A program made the position numbers and the translations under genes. This document shows positions 50,721 through 59,927 of a stretch of 64,000 bases of DNA, one piece after another. The stretch covers positions 20,500 through 84,499 of the forward strand of contig JBCCMQ010000014.1 in the NCBI GenBank assembly GCA_039026235.1, in the 5' to 3' direction. Source of the stretch: JBCCMQ01 sp039026235 (GTDB lineage: Bacteria; Pseudomonadota; Alphaproteobacteria; Rhodobacterales; Rhodobacteraceae). Positions within the stretch are counted from its first letter, which is position 1. Every line of letters starts with the position of its first letter. The notes below the pieces were generated by a model. The model was given only the letters and a program-made list of their open reading frames with translations, searched no databases and was not told the origin of the DNA.

Positions 50721-51763
50721 GCGGCGTGCAGTTTCTGACGGTGGAAAAAGATGAGGCCGATCAACGGCTGGACAGTTGGTTGCGCCGCCGGTTTCCGACG
50801 CTGGCCCAGGGCCAGATCGAGAAGATGTGCCGCAAGGGCGAGTTGCGCGTCGACGGCGGGCGGGTCAAGGCGGCGACGCGGGTGGCCGCCGGTCAGCAGG
50901 TGCGGGTGCCGCCCTTTGCCGCCCGCAGCGCAGAGGCACAACCGTCGGCCGCCGGCAAGATCAGCGCCGAAGACGCCGCGGCGATCCAGGCCAGGGTCAT
51001 CTTCCGGGACAAACATGTTCTGGCCATCAACAAGCCGCCCGGCCTTGCCACCCAGGGCGGCAGCGGAATTCGTCTGCACGTGGACGGGTTGGCCGAGGCG
51101 CTGCGCTTCGATGCCGAAGAGCCGCCGCGTCTGGTCCACCGGCTGGATAAAGATACATCCGGCGTCCTGCTTCTGGCGAGAAGCCGCCGTGTCGCGGCCG
51201 CGCTGACCGAAGCGTTCCGCCATCGCACAACGCGCAAGATCTATTGGGCTGCCGTTGCCGGTGTTCCGCGCCCACGCATGGGGACGGTCCGATATGGGCT
51301 GGTGAAAGCGCCGGGGCACGGCGCGGGCGGCGAGGGTGAAAAGATGCGCACGCTTCACCCCGGCGACGTTGACAGCGTTCCGGGGGCCAAACGGGCAACG
51401 ACCGATTATGCGGTTATGGCCACGCTGGCAAAGCGGACGGCCTGGGTGGCGCTGGTGCCGGTGACCGGGCGCACCCATCAGTTGCGGGCCCATATGGCCG
51501 CGCTGGGCCATCCGATTGTCGGTGACGGAAAATACGGTGGATCGGGCCAAGAAAACCTTGGCGACGGCTGGGGCGCGAACCTGGGCGGCAGTGTCAGCCG
51601 CAAGCTGCATCTGCATGCAAGATCGCTGACCATAGACCACCCTGTCTTGGGCGCGGTTCTGCGGCTTGTCGCGCCCCTACCAGAACACATGCAGCGGACT
51701 TGGGACATGGTGGGTTGGCAGGCGGGCGACGTGCCCGACGATCCGTTCGAGGACCAGGGATGA
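50717..51763 (+). CDS. Pseudouridine synthase, RluA/RluC family
   Basis: A protein of about 348 residues that isomerises uridines in rRNA or tRNA. An N-terminal S4 domain (LAQGQIEKMCRKGELRVDGGRVKA) precedes the catalytic domain with LVHRLDKDTSGVLLLAR, whose Asp is the catalytic residue. VTGRTHQLRAHMAALGHPIVGD lies near the C terminus. The S4-plus-catalytic layout and length fit RluC, but RluA and RluD relatives cannot be excluded. The start is TTG at 50717 or GTG at 50726. It overlaps the next gene (ATGA). Confidence 0.9.
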   Translation: MSGVQFLTVEKDEADQRLDSWLRRRFPTLAQGQIEKMCRKGELRVDGGRVKAATRVAAGQQVRVPPFAARSAEAQPSAAGKISAEDAAAIQARVIFRDKHVLAINKPPGLATQGGSGIRLHVDGLAEALRFDAEEPPRLVHRLDKDTSGVLLLARSRRVAAALTEAFRHRTTRKIYWAAVAGVPRPRMGTVRYGLVKAPGHGAGGEGEKMRTLHPGDVDSVPGAKRATTDYAVMATLAKRTAWVALVPVTGRTHQLRAHMAALGHPIVGDGKYGGSGQENLGDGWGANLGGSVSRKLHLHARSLTIDHPVLGAVLRLVAPLPEHMQRTWDMVGWQAGDVPDDPFEDQG

Positions 51764-52434
51764 GCGCCGGGTTGCGTCTCGCGGTCTTTGATGTCGATGG
51801 CACGCTTGTCGACAGCCAGGCCCATATCGTCGGCGCCATGGGTGCGGCCTTTGCCTCAGTCGGGCTGCGGGGTCCGTCCCGGGCCGAGATATTAGGCGTG
51901 ATCGGCCTGTCGCTGCCCAACGCCTTCGCCCGACTTGCACCCGGGGAAGATGCAGAGACGCTCACCGATGCTGAAGCAGCCTACAGGGCGGCCTTCATGG
52001 AAATCCGCCACGCGCAGGGTGCGGGCGCCGCGCCGCTTTATCCGGGCGCGGTCGAGGTCTTGCGGTCACTTGCGTCCGATCCAGCGTGGGCCGTTGGCGT
52101 CGCAACGGGAAAGTCCCGCCGTGGGCTACAAGCGATACTTGAGATGCATGATCTCACGGATATCTTCGACACGCTGCAGACCGCCGATGGGCATCCGTCA
52201 AAGCCGCATCCGGCGATGCTGGAGGCGGCGCTGGAAGATTGCGGGATGGCAGCCGGGGATGCCGTCATGATCGGTGATACGACCTTTGACATGGAGATGG
52301 CCCGATCCGCCGGTGTGACGGCCATTGGCGTTGATTGGGGTTACCACGCCGCAGAACGGCTCTTGCAGAGCGGCGCCGCCTGCGTGATATCCGACTTTCA
52401 GGACCTGATTCCGCGTCTCGATCACCATCGGTAG
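51760..52434 (+). CDS. HAD-superfamily phosphatase (phosphoglycolate phosphatase-like)
   Basis: A 224-residue HAD hydrolase. Motif I is FDVDGTLVDSQ with the nucleophilic aspartate, motif II the TGKSRRG segment, motif III a lysine in SKPHP, and motif IV VMIGDTTFDMEMARSAG. The helical cap after motif I resembles phosphoglycolate phosphatase. Proteins of this type beside an RluC-like gene are common in alphaproteobacteria. Substrate unproven. Confidence 0.88.
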   Translation: MSAGLRLAVFDVDGTLVDSQAHIVGAMGAAFASVGLRGPSRAEILGVIGLSLPNAFARLAPGEDAETLTDAEAAYRAAFMEIRHAQGAGAAPLYPGAVEVLRSLASDPAWAVGVATGKSRRGLQAILEMHDLTDIFDTLQTADGHPSKPHPAMLEAALEDCGMAAGDAVMIGDTTFDMEMARSAGVTAIGVDWGYHAAERLLQSGAACVISDFQDLIPRLDHHR

Positions 52435-52441
52435 GGCCGGC

Positions 52442-53149
52442 ATGGCAGAGTGGAAGCCCCGCAGATTTTGGCAGGATACATCCGTCAGCGAAGGCCCCGA
52501 CGGGTTTCACGTGCTGCTTGACGGAAAGACGCTTCGCACGCCGGCCAAGATCGCGCTGGTTTTGCCGACCCACGCCCTTGCCGAGGCGGTAGAGCAGGAA
52601 TGGCGTGCCCAGGGAGAGGTTATCGACCCGGCCACCATGCCCTATACGCGCACGGCAAATTCGGCGGTCGAGAAGGTCGCGCCCCAGCATCTGGCCATTG
52701 TCGAGATGCTGGCCGAATACGGCGACAGTGATGTGACCTGTTACCGGGCCGAGGGTCCGGCCAGTCTGGTGCACCGCCAGTCCCAGGTCTGGGACCCGCT
52801 TCTTGACTGGGCCGGTGCAAAGTACGCGGCGCCGCTCAGCCCGGTCACCGGGGTTATGCATGCGCCCCAAGCGCGAGAAAGCCTGGAGCGGTTAAAGGCG
52901 CCGCTGATTCCCATGAATAGTTTTCAGTTGGCGGCTGCCCATGACCTTATCACGCTGAGCGGGTCGCTTGTCATCGCCCTGGCAACAATCGAAGGCGTCC
53001 TGTCGGCACCCGCCGCGTGGGACGCATCGCGTGTGGACGAGGATTGGCAAATGGACCAATGGGGCGAAGACGCCGAAGCGCGGCACGCGGCGGAAGCGAA
53101 AAAAAACGGCTTCCTTCACGCCCATGATTTTTTTCAGCGGGTAGGTTGA
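52442..53149 (+). CDS. ATP12-family F1-ATPase assembly chaperone
   Basis: A 235-residue protein matching ATP12 (PF07542), which in mitochondria binds the alpha subunit during F1 assembly and is widespread in alphaproteobacteria. RFWQDTSVSE, LDGKTLRTPAK and EWRAQGEVIDPATMPYTRTANSAV are characteristic, as is a late WQMDQWGEDAEA segment. It follows the HAD gene after seven bases and ends a same-direction run starting at rarA. Confidence 0.9.
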   Translation: MAEWKPRRFWQDTSVSEGPDGFHVLLDGKTLRTPAKIALVLPTHALAEAVEQEWRAQGEVIDPATMPYTRTANSAVEKVAPQHLAIVEMLAEYGDSDVTCYRAEGPASLVHRQSQVWDPLLDWAGAKYAAPLSPVTGVMHAPQARESLERLKAPLIPMNSFQLAAAHDLITLSGSLVIALATIEGVLSAPAAWDASRVDEDWQMDQWGEDAEARHAAEAKKNGFLHAHDFFQRVG

Positions 53150-53368
53150 CGCAACGGCAATTCCGGCGAAATGCACAATTTGAGCGCGTTTGACCATCGG
53201 AAAACGCGTGTTTTGCCTATGTTTTCCACAGCGGGCCTTGACGTTTTCGAACGATTGACCGCACACTCGCAACCGCTGAGGGGAACGCAACTCGCAGTAT
53301 GATACCCGGTCTGACAGGGGCCGGAAGACTCGCCTTCACTCAAGGCGGCAAAACAGGAAGAGGTAAAC

Positions 53369-54385
53369 ATGAAAACAACCGTATTTCTCGGCGCTCTCAC
53401 AGTCGCCGGTCTGGCGGCTGCCGCAGCAGCTGCCGGGACGCTGGACGACGTGAAGGCTCGTGGAAAGCTGAACTGTGGCGTGACCACTGGTCTGGTCGGG
53501 TTTGCGGCACCGGATGCCAACGGCAACTGGCAGGGATTCGATGTGGGCGTATGCCGTGCGGTGGCAGCCGCGGTTCTTGGCGATCCGCAGGCTGTCGAGT
53601 TCGTGCCGACGACCGGCAAGACGCGCTTTACGGCACTTGCATCGGGCGAGATCGACATGCTGGCCCGGAACACCACCTGGACGTTCAGCCGCGATGTCGA
53701 CCTGAAGTTCGAATTCGTCGGCATCAACTACTATGACGGTCAGGGCTTCATGGTTCCCAAGGAATTGGGTGTCACCAGCGCGAAAGAGCTGGATGGCGCT
53801 ACCGTCTGCATCCAGACCGGTACGACGACCGAGCTGAACCTGGCGGATTTCTTCCGCTCGAACAACATCAGCTATGAGCCGGTTCCGATCGAGACCAATT
53901 CGGAAGCGCAGCAGCAGTACCTGGCGGGTGCCTGCGACGTGTACACGACGGATGCCTCCGGTCTGGCCGCGACACGCGCGACCTTCGAAGATCCGGGCGC
54001 CCATGTCGTTCTGCCTGAAATCGTCTCGAAAGAGCCGCTGGGCCCGCTGGTCCGGCACGGCGACAACGATTGGGGTGACATCGTTCGCTGGACGCTGAAC
54101 GCGCTGATCAGTGCCGAAGAACTTGGCGTCAGCTCGGCCAATGTCGGCGAATTGTCCGGTGGGACCGATAATCCGGAAGTGAACCGTCTGCTTGGCACCG
54201 AAGGCACGCTTGGCGAGATGCTTGGCCTAGATGCCGACTGGGCGTCCAAGGCCATTGCAGCGAGCGGCAACTACGGCGAGCTGTTCGAGAAGAACATCGG
54301 TGAGAATACCCCCATCGGTCTGGCGCGCGGGCTAAACGCCCAGTGGACAGATGGCGGTCTGATCTACTCACCGCCGTTCAGGTAA
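53369..54385 (+). CDS. aapJ: General L-amino acid ABC transporter, substrate-binding protein (AapJ/BztA)
   Basis: A 338-residue periplasmic binding protein with a signal peptide cleaved near residue 22. GKLNCGVTTGLVGFAAPDANGNWQGFDVGVCRA-type sequence and the RNTTWTFSRD and CIQTGTTTE segments identify the AapJ/BztA group, which binds glutamate, glutamine, aspartate and related amino acids. Purified relatives have broad specificity. AGGTAAAC precedes the ATG. The 219-base gap upstream presumably holds its promoter, which I could not place. A terminator follows within the operon. Confidence 0.93.
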   Translation: MKTTVFLGALTVAGLAAAAAAAGTLDDVKARGKLNCGVTTGLVGFAAPDANGNWQGFDVGVCRAVAAAVLGDPQAVEFVPTTGKTRFTALASGEIDMLARNTTWTFSRDVDLKFEFVGINYYDGQGFMVPKELGVTSAKELDGATVCIQTGTTTELNLADFFRSNNISYEPVPIETNSEAQQQYLAGACDVYTTDASGLAATRATFEDPGAHVVLPEIVSKEPLGPLVRHGDNDWGDIVRWTLNALISAEELGVSSANVGELSGGTDNPEVNRLLGTEGTLGEMLGLDADWASKAIAASGNYGELFEKNIGENTPIGLARGLNAQWTDGGLIYSPPFR

Positions 54386-54397
54386 GACTGAAAACAC

Positions 54398-54434
54398 AAG
54401 GGCGCGGAGCATTCCGCGCCCTTCGTCCTTTTAG
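54398..54434 (+). terminator. Intra-operon terminator between aapJ and aapQ
   Basis: AAGGGCGCGGA and TCCGCGCCCTT form an 11-base-pair stem with a GCAT loop, followed by CGTCCTTTT. It starts 12 bases after the aapJ stop. Partial termination here would give more binding protein than permease, a usual arrangement for ABC importers. Confidence 0.8.
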
Positions 54435-54514
54435 GGCGCAAAAAACCACTACCCGGGTTGCAAGAGCGCAGATAAGCGCCGGAAGGGAAAGCCAGGGTTC
54501 ACGGGGATTTCAAT

Positions 54515-55729
54515 ATGACGACCATAACCGACCCACCACAGGAGTCGTTTCGCCTGTCAATGTTGCTGAACGATACCCGGTATCGTTCGCTGACGTTTCA
54601 GGCCATCGCTGCGATCCTCCTGGCACTGTCGATCTTCTATCTGGGTAACAACCTGATCCAGAACCTCAGGCAGGCCGGTCTGAATATCTCTTACGACTTC
54701 CTGGGCGATCCGGCCGGGTATGACATCAACCAAACCCTGATCGAATACAGCAGCCAGTCCACCCACGCGCGGGCGGCCCTTGTGGGCATTCTGAATACGC
54801 TTCTGGTGGCTTTCTTGGCCTGCGTTACGGCAACTGTGTTTGGTGTGCTGGCCGGTGTTCTTCGCCTGTCAAAGAACTGGCTCGTTGCCAAATTGATGGC
54901 GGTCTATGTCGAGATCTTCCGGAACATTCCAGTTCTGATCTGGATCATCATCATCTTCACGATCATGACCGTGGTTTTGCCCGGGCCACGCGCCTTCCGT
55001 GGCGAAGACCCCGAGGCGACCATGTTGCTTGGCGCATTCGCCTTTACGAATCGCGGGATCTATATTCCTGGTCCGATCTGGGGGCCCGGTTCGCTGGTCG
55101 TCGTCGCCACCTTTATTGCGTCTCTTGTCGCGATCTTCGCCTATCGCCGCTACGCAACCAACCTGCTTTATGCCGAAGGCAAACTGCTGCCGGTCTTCTG
55201 GCCAAGCATTGCGCTGTTCTTTGTGCCAACGATTGCGATGTTCTTCGTGATGGGATCACCGATTACCTTGGATTTTCCGGCGCTTAGGGGCTTCAATTTC
55301 GCAGGCGGCATCAAGATCGGTGGCCCGCTTATTGCGCTCTGGTTTGCGCTGTCGATCTACACAGGCGCCTTTATCGCCGAGAACGTGCGCGCGGGCATTC
55401 AGGCGGTGTCCAAGGGTCAGACCGAGGCTGCGGGCGCGCTTGGCTTGCGCCCGGGTCGGATCATGAACCTGGTGGTGCTGCCCCAGGCGCTGCGGGTGAT
55501 TATCCCGCCTTTGATCTCGCAGTATCTCAACATTACCAAGAACTCTTCCCTGGCCATCGCCGTGGGATATGCGGACATCACCGCCACCTTGGGGGGGATC
55601 ACGCTGAACCAGACCGGGCGCGCAATCGAATGCGTTCTGCTGTTGATGCTGTTCTATCTGACGATCTCGTTGCTGATCTCAGCGGTGCTGAACGTCTACA
55701 ACGCATCAATCAAACTGAAGGAGCGTTGA
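54515..55729 (+). CDS. aapQ: General L-amino acid ABC transporter, permease (AapQ/BztB)
   Basis: A 404-residue inner-membrane permease with about eight helices. The coupling loop to the ATPase is AAGALGLRPGRIMNLVVLPQALRVIIPPLISQYLN-like, the EAA motif of HisM-type permeases. The segment between the first helix pair is long and periplasmic, typical of Aap/Bzt permeases. It lies 80 bases after the terminator and is followed closely by aapM. Confidence 0.93.
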   Translation: MTTITDPPQESFRLSMLLNDTRYRSLTFQAIAAILLALSIFYLGNNLIQNLRQAGLNISYDFLGDPAGYDINQTLIEYSSQSTHARAALVGILNTLLVAFLACVTATVFGVLAGVLRLSKNWLVAKLMAVYVEIFRNIPVLIWIIIIFTIMTVVLPGPRAFRGEDPEATMLLGAFAFTNRGIYIPGPIWGPGSLVVVATFIASLVAIFAYRRYATNLLYAEGKLLPVFWPSIALFFVPTIAMFFVMGSPITLDFPALRGFNFAGGIKIGGPLIALWFALSIYTGAFIAENVRAGIQAVSKGQTEAAGALGLRPGRIMNLVVLPQALRVIIPPLISQYLNITKNSSLAIAVGYADITATLGGITLNQTGRAIECVLLLMLFYLTISLLISAVLNVYNASIKLKER

Positions 55730-55732
55730 TCG

Positions 55733-57034
55733 ATGAACACAACGACGCAAAACTCTTCAGTTTCATTCGTTCGTAGGGAACAGATCCCTCCGTCCCCGCC
55801 ACCGCCCAATGAGACGGGCGTCATTAAGTGGTTTCGCGAAAATCTTTTCGCAACGCCTGCCAATGGCCTGCTGACGTTGGTGTCGCTTTACCTGATCTAT
55901 CTGGTGCTTTCGATCATACTGCCCTGGCTCTTTGGCGGTGTTTGGACGACAAGCAGCCTGGCCGAATGCCGGGAGGTTCTGCAGGGAAGCGCCGGGGGTT
56001 GTTTTTCGGTTCTGACCGAACGCTGGAACCAGTTGCTCTACGGCTTCAAGTACCCGCCGGACCAGTACTGGCGCCCGAACCTGGCCTTCCTGGCGCTCAT
56101 TGTGGCGGGCGCGCCGGTTCTTTTCTTTGATCTACCGCGGAAGCTTCTAATCTTCACCGGGCTTTATCCGTTCATTGCCTATTGGCTGATCTGGGGTGGC
56201 AGCATCCTTATCCCGATCCTTGCGCTGGCTGGCTTTGTTGCCGGTGCAGTGGTCTATCAGAGCTTGGTCAAAAACAGCTTCGCGGCGGGCTTTTTCGGTG
56301 CCATTGCAGCGGCCTTTGCGGTCTGGATCCTGGGCGGTGCATTGATGCCCGAAGGGATTTCCGAGAACGCGATGCTGTCGGCGGTGCCGAGCCGTGATCT
56401 GGGTGGCTTCATGCTGAACATGATGCTGGGCGTGACCTGCGTTTCGCTGTCGCTGCCGATCGGCATCGCCCTGGCGCTGGGGCGGCAATCGGACATGCCG
56501 CTGATCAAGTGGATCTGCGTCGTCTTCATCGAATTCATCCGTGGCGTACCGCTGATCACGCTCTTGTTCGTGGCCTCGGTGATGTTGTCCTATTTCTTCC
56601 CGCCGGAAAGTACGGTCGACCTGTTCCTGAGGGTGGTCATCATGATAACCATGTTCTCGGCCGCCTATATTGCTGAGGTGATCCGAGGTGGTTTGGCCGC
56701 CCTTCCGAAAGGGCAATACGAGGCGGCGGATTCCATGGGGCTGGATTACGCGCAGGCGACGCGGCTGATCATCCTGCCCCAGGCGCTTAAGATTTCGATC
56801 CCCGGCATCGTCAATGTGGCGGTGGGACTGTTTAAGGACACCACGCTCGTGTCGGTCATCTCGATGTTCGATCTGGTTGGCATGATCCGCGGACCGGTCG
56901 TCGCATCGACCGAATGGAATGGCATCTACTGGGAACTCTTCGGCTTTGCCGCCGTGCTGTTCTTCATCGTCTGCTATGGCATTTCGCAATATTCACAGTG
57001 GCTCGAGCGCCGTCTGGCGACCGACCACCGTTAG
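55733..57034 (+). CDS. aapM: General L-amino acid ABC transporter, permease (AapM/BztC)
   Basis: A 433-residue partner permease. Its EAA loop reads AADSMGLDYAQATRLIILPQALKISIPG, and FIEFIRGVPLITLLF marks the conserved permease domain start. The N-terminal hydrophilic 40 residues and extra helices are larger than in HisQ-type proteins. AGGAG precedes the ATG, three bases after aapQ. Confidence 0.93.
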   Translation: MNTTTQNSSVSFVRREQIPPSPPPPNETGVIKWFRENLFATPANGLLTLVSLYLIYLVLSIILPWLFGGVWTTSSLAECREVLQGSAGGCFSVLTERWNQLLYGFKYPPDQYWRPNLAFLALIVAGAPVLFFDLPRKLLIFTGLYPFIAYWLIWGGSILIPILALAGFVAGAVVYQSLVKNSFAAGFFGAIAAAFAVWILGGALMPEGISENAMLSAVPSRDLGGFMLNMMLGVTCVSLSLPIGIALALGRQSDMPLIKWICVVFIEFIRGVPLITLLFVASVMLSYFFPPESTVDLFLRVVIMITMFSAAYIAEVIRGGLAALPKGQYEAADSMGLDYAQATRLIILPQALKISIPGIVNVAVGLFKDTTLVSVISMFDLVGMIRGPVVASTEWNGIYWELFGFAAVLFFIVCYGISQYSQWLERRLATDHR

Positions 57035-57051
57035 GGAAAAAGGAGCCCAAT

Positions 57052-57819
57052 ATGGCTGAGGCTGCTCAGATGGAAGTTTCGGACGAGGTTGCGATCACTA
57101 TTCAGGGTATGAACAAGTGGTACGGAACCTTCCATGTTCTGCGTGATATCGATCTGACCGTTTACCGCGGCGAGCGCATCGTGATCTGCGGACCGTCCGG
57201 GTCGGGCAAATCGACCCTGATCCGTTGTATCAACGCCCTTGAGGAACACCAGAAGGGATCAATCAACGTCGACGGCACGTTGCTGAGTTCGGATCTGAAG
57301 AATATCGACAAGATCCGGTCCGAGGTTGGCATGTGCTTTCAGCACTTCAACCTGTTCCCGCATTTGACAATCCTGGAGAATTGCACCCTTGCCCCGATCT
57401 GGGTGCGCAAGATCCCGAAGCATGAAGCGGAAGAAACCGCCATGCATTTCCTAGAAAAGGTCAAGATTCCGGATCAGGCGGGCAAGTACCCGGGCCAGTT
57501 GTCGGGTGGACAGCAGCAGCGCGTGGCCATTGCACGGTCGCTGTGTATGCGGCCACGGATCATGCTTTTTGACGAGCCGACCTCGGCGCTGGACCCCGAG
57601 ATGATCAAGGAAGTGCTCGACACCATGATCGAGCTGGCCGAAGAGGGCATGACCATGTTGTGCGTGACCCACGAGATGGGGTTCGCCCGTCAGGTCGCCA
57701 ACCGGGTGATCTTTATGGATGCCGGTCAGATCGTCGAACAGAACGAGCCCGAGGAATTCTTCCTGAACCCTCAGTCAGACCGAACAAAGCTGTTCCTGAG
57801 CCAGATCCTGGGCCACTAG
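57052..57819 (+). CDS. aapP: General L-amino acid ABC transporter, ATP-binding protein (AapP/BztD)
   Basis: A 255-residue ATPase. Walker A is CGPSGSGKSTLIRCINALE, the signature LSGGQQQRVAIARSL, Walker B IMLFDEPTSALDPE and the H-loop VTHEMGFARQ, all canonical for polar amino-acid importers. AGGAG precedes the ATG at 57052. Its stop codon TAG lies in CTAG and overlaps the stop of the convergent gene. Confidence 0.95.
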   Translation: MAEAAQMEVSDEVAITIQGMNKWYGTFHVLRDIDLTVYRGERIVICGPSGSGKSTLIRCINALEEHQKGSINVDGTLLSSDLKNIDKIRSEVGMCFQHFNLFPHLTILENCTLAPIWVRKIPKHEAEETAMHFLEKVKIPDQAGKYPGQLSGGQQQRVAIARSLCMRPRIMLFDEPTSALDPEMIKEVLDTMIELAEEGMTMLCVTHEMGFARQVANRVIFMDAGQIVEQNEPEEFFLNPQSDRTKLFLSQILGH

Positions 57820-58319
57820 CCCAGCTGTCTGGGGACGATGAAATCCAAAACGTCCCCGGTTCCCGGCTGAACATCGCTCCAGCGGCGGTTGTCGAACTGG
57901 ATCAGCGCCGTCGCGCAGGTCGGGTATCGATGATAGTCTGGGTGGGGCGAGGGCATTTTGCACATCGCCGCTGCAAACATCGCGATGCCCGGATTGTGCC
58001 CGATCAGCATGACATTCGGGTGCTCAGACCGCTTTAGCGTCTCTAGAACCGTGCGCGCGCTGGCATGGTAGAGTTCGGGGAAGAACCGGATGTCTTCGGC
58101 ATCCGGAAAATGCCGTGCCATCCTTGCCCAGGTGTCGCTTGCGCGCCGCGCGGTCGAGCAAAGAATCTGGTCGGGGCATGCTTCGTTCGCCACCAGCCAA
58201 GCGCCGATGTTGTCTGCCGACTTCCTGCCGCGTTTGTTGAGTGGTCGGTCGTGGTCGTCTAAATCGTCGTCGTCCCAGGATGACTTGGCGTGGCGGATCA
58301 GGATCAGCGTGAGAATCAT
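57816..58319 (-). CDS. Histidine phosphatase-family protein (SixA-like)
   Basis: A 167-residue phosphohistidine phosphatase-like enzyme. LILIRHAKSSWDDD carries the RHxK motif with the nucleophilic histidine, STARRASDTWARM follows, and a second catalytic histidine lies in MLIGHNPGIAMFA. E. coli SixA dephosphorylates histidine-phosphorylated proteins of the phosphotransferase system. The target here is unknown. The ATG at 58319 overlaps the ferredoxin-like gene stop. Confidence 0.88.
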   Translation of the reverse strand: MILTLILIRHAKSSWDDDDLDDHDRPLNKRGRKSADNIGAWLVANEACPDQILCSTARRASDTWARMARHFPDAEDIRFFPELYHASARTVLETLKRSEHPNVMLIGHNPGIAMFAAAMCKMPSPHPDYHRYPTCATALIQFDNRRWSDVQPGTGDVLDFIVPRQLG

Positions 58320-59005
58320 GGGTCCCGGAACGATTGCATGTGAAAGGCTGATTGCGCCGGGTCCCGTCCGCTTTCCCGCGAGATCGGACAGGCGGCGCGC
58401 ACGCCACATCCTGATGCCATGCAATCGCGGCCCGCGGGCCGACGCAAGAAGTCTTTACAGACGGGCACGTCATAGCCGGATTCGTTCAGAGCGGATGGCG
58501 GACATGCCACACGGCAGGGCTGATCGCTGCATGTCTGGCAGGGATGTGGCAGTGAATCGGGCACAAGAATGCCCTGGCCGAAAACCAGTGCACCGCGAAA
58601 AGACACCCAAAGGCCATCGTGATTCCCCACCAGCAGGCGCACCGGTGAGACATGCACGCGGCCCGAACGAATGGCCCAGTCGTAGAACGGATGGTAGGGC
58701 GGGCCGCCGAACGGGTAGAGCGCCCGGGCCGACAGGTCTTGCGCGAGCCCGTCAATTATCCGGCGCGACCAGCGGTCCATCGGGTCCGGCGCCCGGTCAT
58801 TGGCCTCGGGGCTTGCCGCGAACACAGGCCAGAAATCGGGCGGCCGGGGTCCCAGCAAAAGAACCGTTTGGCCGTCCAAATCGGGCCCATCGCTGACCGT
58901 TCCGCGAAAGCCGCCGATAACCCTGAGCGCCGCAGCGCCTGCGCGCGCGTCAATGTCCTGCCAAGCCGCCAGCCTAGCCAGCACGGATGATGGACCCAGC
59001 ACCAT
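58316..59005 (-). CDS. Ferredoxin-like 4Fe-4S protein
   Basis: A protein of about 229 residues whose C-terminal region contains CQTCSDQPCRVACP plus further cysteines (VCKDF, CMASGCGVRAACP), giving a pattern for at least one [4Fe-4S] cluster. The N-terminal 150 residues resemble the region before the cluster in epoxyqueuosine-reductase-like and other ferredoxin-domain proteins, but without cobalamin motifs that I can see. Function unknown. I start at ATG 59005, which overlaps argB by 32 bases; GTG at 58984 is an alternative. Confidence 0.65.
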   Translation of the reverse strand: MVLGPSSVLARLAAWQDIDARAGAAALRVIGGFRGTVSDGPDLDGQTVLLLGPRPPDFWPVFAASPEANDRAPDPMDRWSRRIIDGLAQDLSARALYPFGGPPYHPFYDWAIRSGRVHVSPVRLLVGNHDGLWVSFRGALVFGQGILVPDSLPHPCQTCSDQPCRVACPPSALNESGYDVPVCKDFLRRPAGRDCMASGCGVRAACPISRESGRDPAQSAFHMQSFRDP

Positions 59006-59840
59006 GGTCGGTAAATAGCTCAAGCAGACAGGCGTTCGGGGCCCTCCCGTCCAGGATCACCACGGCGCGCACACCGCCTTCGAGAGCGTCAAGCGCAGTT
59101 TCCGTCTTGGGTATCATGCCACCCTGGATCACACCTTCGGCCGTAAGCTGACGGATGTGACTTGTGGTCAGCTCGGTCACCACATGGCCTGCCTGGTCCT
59201 TGACACCGGCCACGTCGGTCAAGAGCAAAAGGCGGTCGGCGGACAGCGCGCCTGCAATCGCGCCGGCCATCGTGTCGCCGTTCACATTGAAGGTCTCGCC
59301 CGCCTTCCCGGCGCCGATCGGGGCGATGACCGGGATCACGCCCCCCTGGAACAGGCTTTTGAGAACGCTGACATCTACGGCGTCGGGCTTTCCCACGAAG
59401 CCAAGCGCCGGATCGGCTGGGATGCAGTTGACAAGACCGGCGTCCTTGCCCGACATGCCAATGGCGCGTCCGCCCTGATCATTAATGGCCTGCACGATCC
59501 GCTTGCCCACGCGGCCAGATAGCACCATCTCGACCACTTCCATGGTCGCCGCGTCAGTCACCCTTTTACCGCGCACGAATTCCGACTGAATGTCCAGCCG
59601 TGCCAAAAGCTCGTTGATCATGGACCCGCCGCCGTGGACGACGACCGGAAAAACGCCGACCTGCTGCATCAGCACAATGTCGCGGGCAAAGCTTTCCATG
59701 GCGTCGGCATCACCCATGGCATTGCCGCCGATTTTTATCACCACGGTGGCGCCCTTATAGCGCTGCAAATAGGGCAAAGCCTGGTTTAAGGTACGGGCGG
59801 TGGCGATCCAGTCGCGGTTCATAGCTTCTTGTGTCTTCAT
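58974..59840 (-). CDS. argB: N-acetylglutamate kinase
   Basis: A 288-residue enzyme of the second step of arginine synthesis, phosphorylating N-acetylglutamate. VVIKIGGNAMG holds the phosphate-binding lysine and glycine loop, VVHGGGSMINELLARL the acceptor site, and LLLLTDVAGVKDQAG plus IQGGMIPKTETALDAL the nucleotide site. Two adjacent ATG codons (59843, 59840) follow AAGGA, and I prefer 59840 for spacing. It is divergent from an SDR gene. Confidence 0.95.
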   Translation of the reverse strand: MKTQEAMNRDWIATARTLNQALPYLQRYKGATVVIKIGGNAMGDADAMESFARDIVLMQQVGVFPVVVHGGGSMINELLARLDIQSEFVRGKRVTDAATMEVVEMVLSGRVGKRIVQAINDQGGRAIGMSGKDAGLVNCIPADPALGFVGKPDAVDVSVLKSLFQGGVIPVIAPIGAGKAGETFNVNGDTMAGAIAGALSADRLLLLTDVAGVKDQAGHVVTELTTSHIRQLTAEGVIQGGMIPKTETALDALEGGVRAVVILDGRAPNACLLELFTDHGAGSIIRAG

Positions 59841-59927
59841 CATCGGATCCTTGCGCCTGACGGTGTTAGTCCTTTGATGAGAGCGTGCCAAGAGCGGCGA
59901 GCCTGGGCCGTAGCAAGGAGCTCTGCC

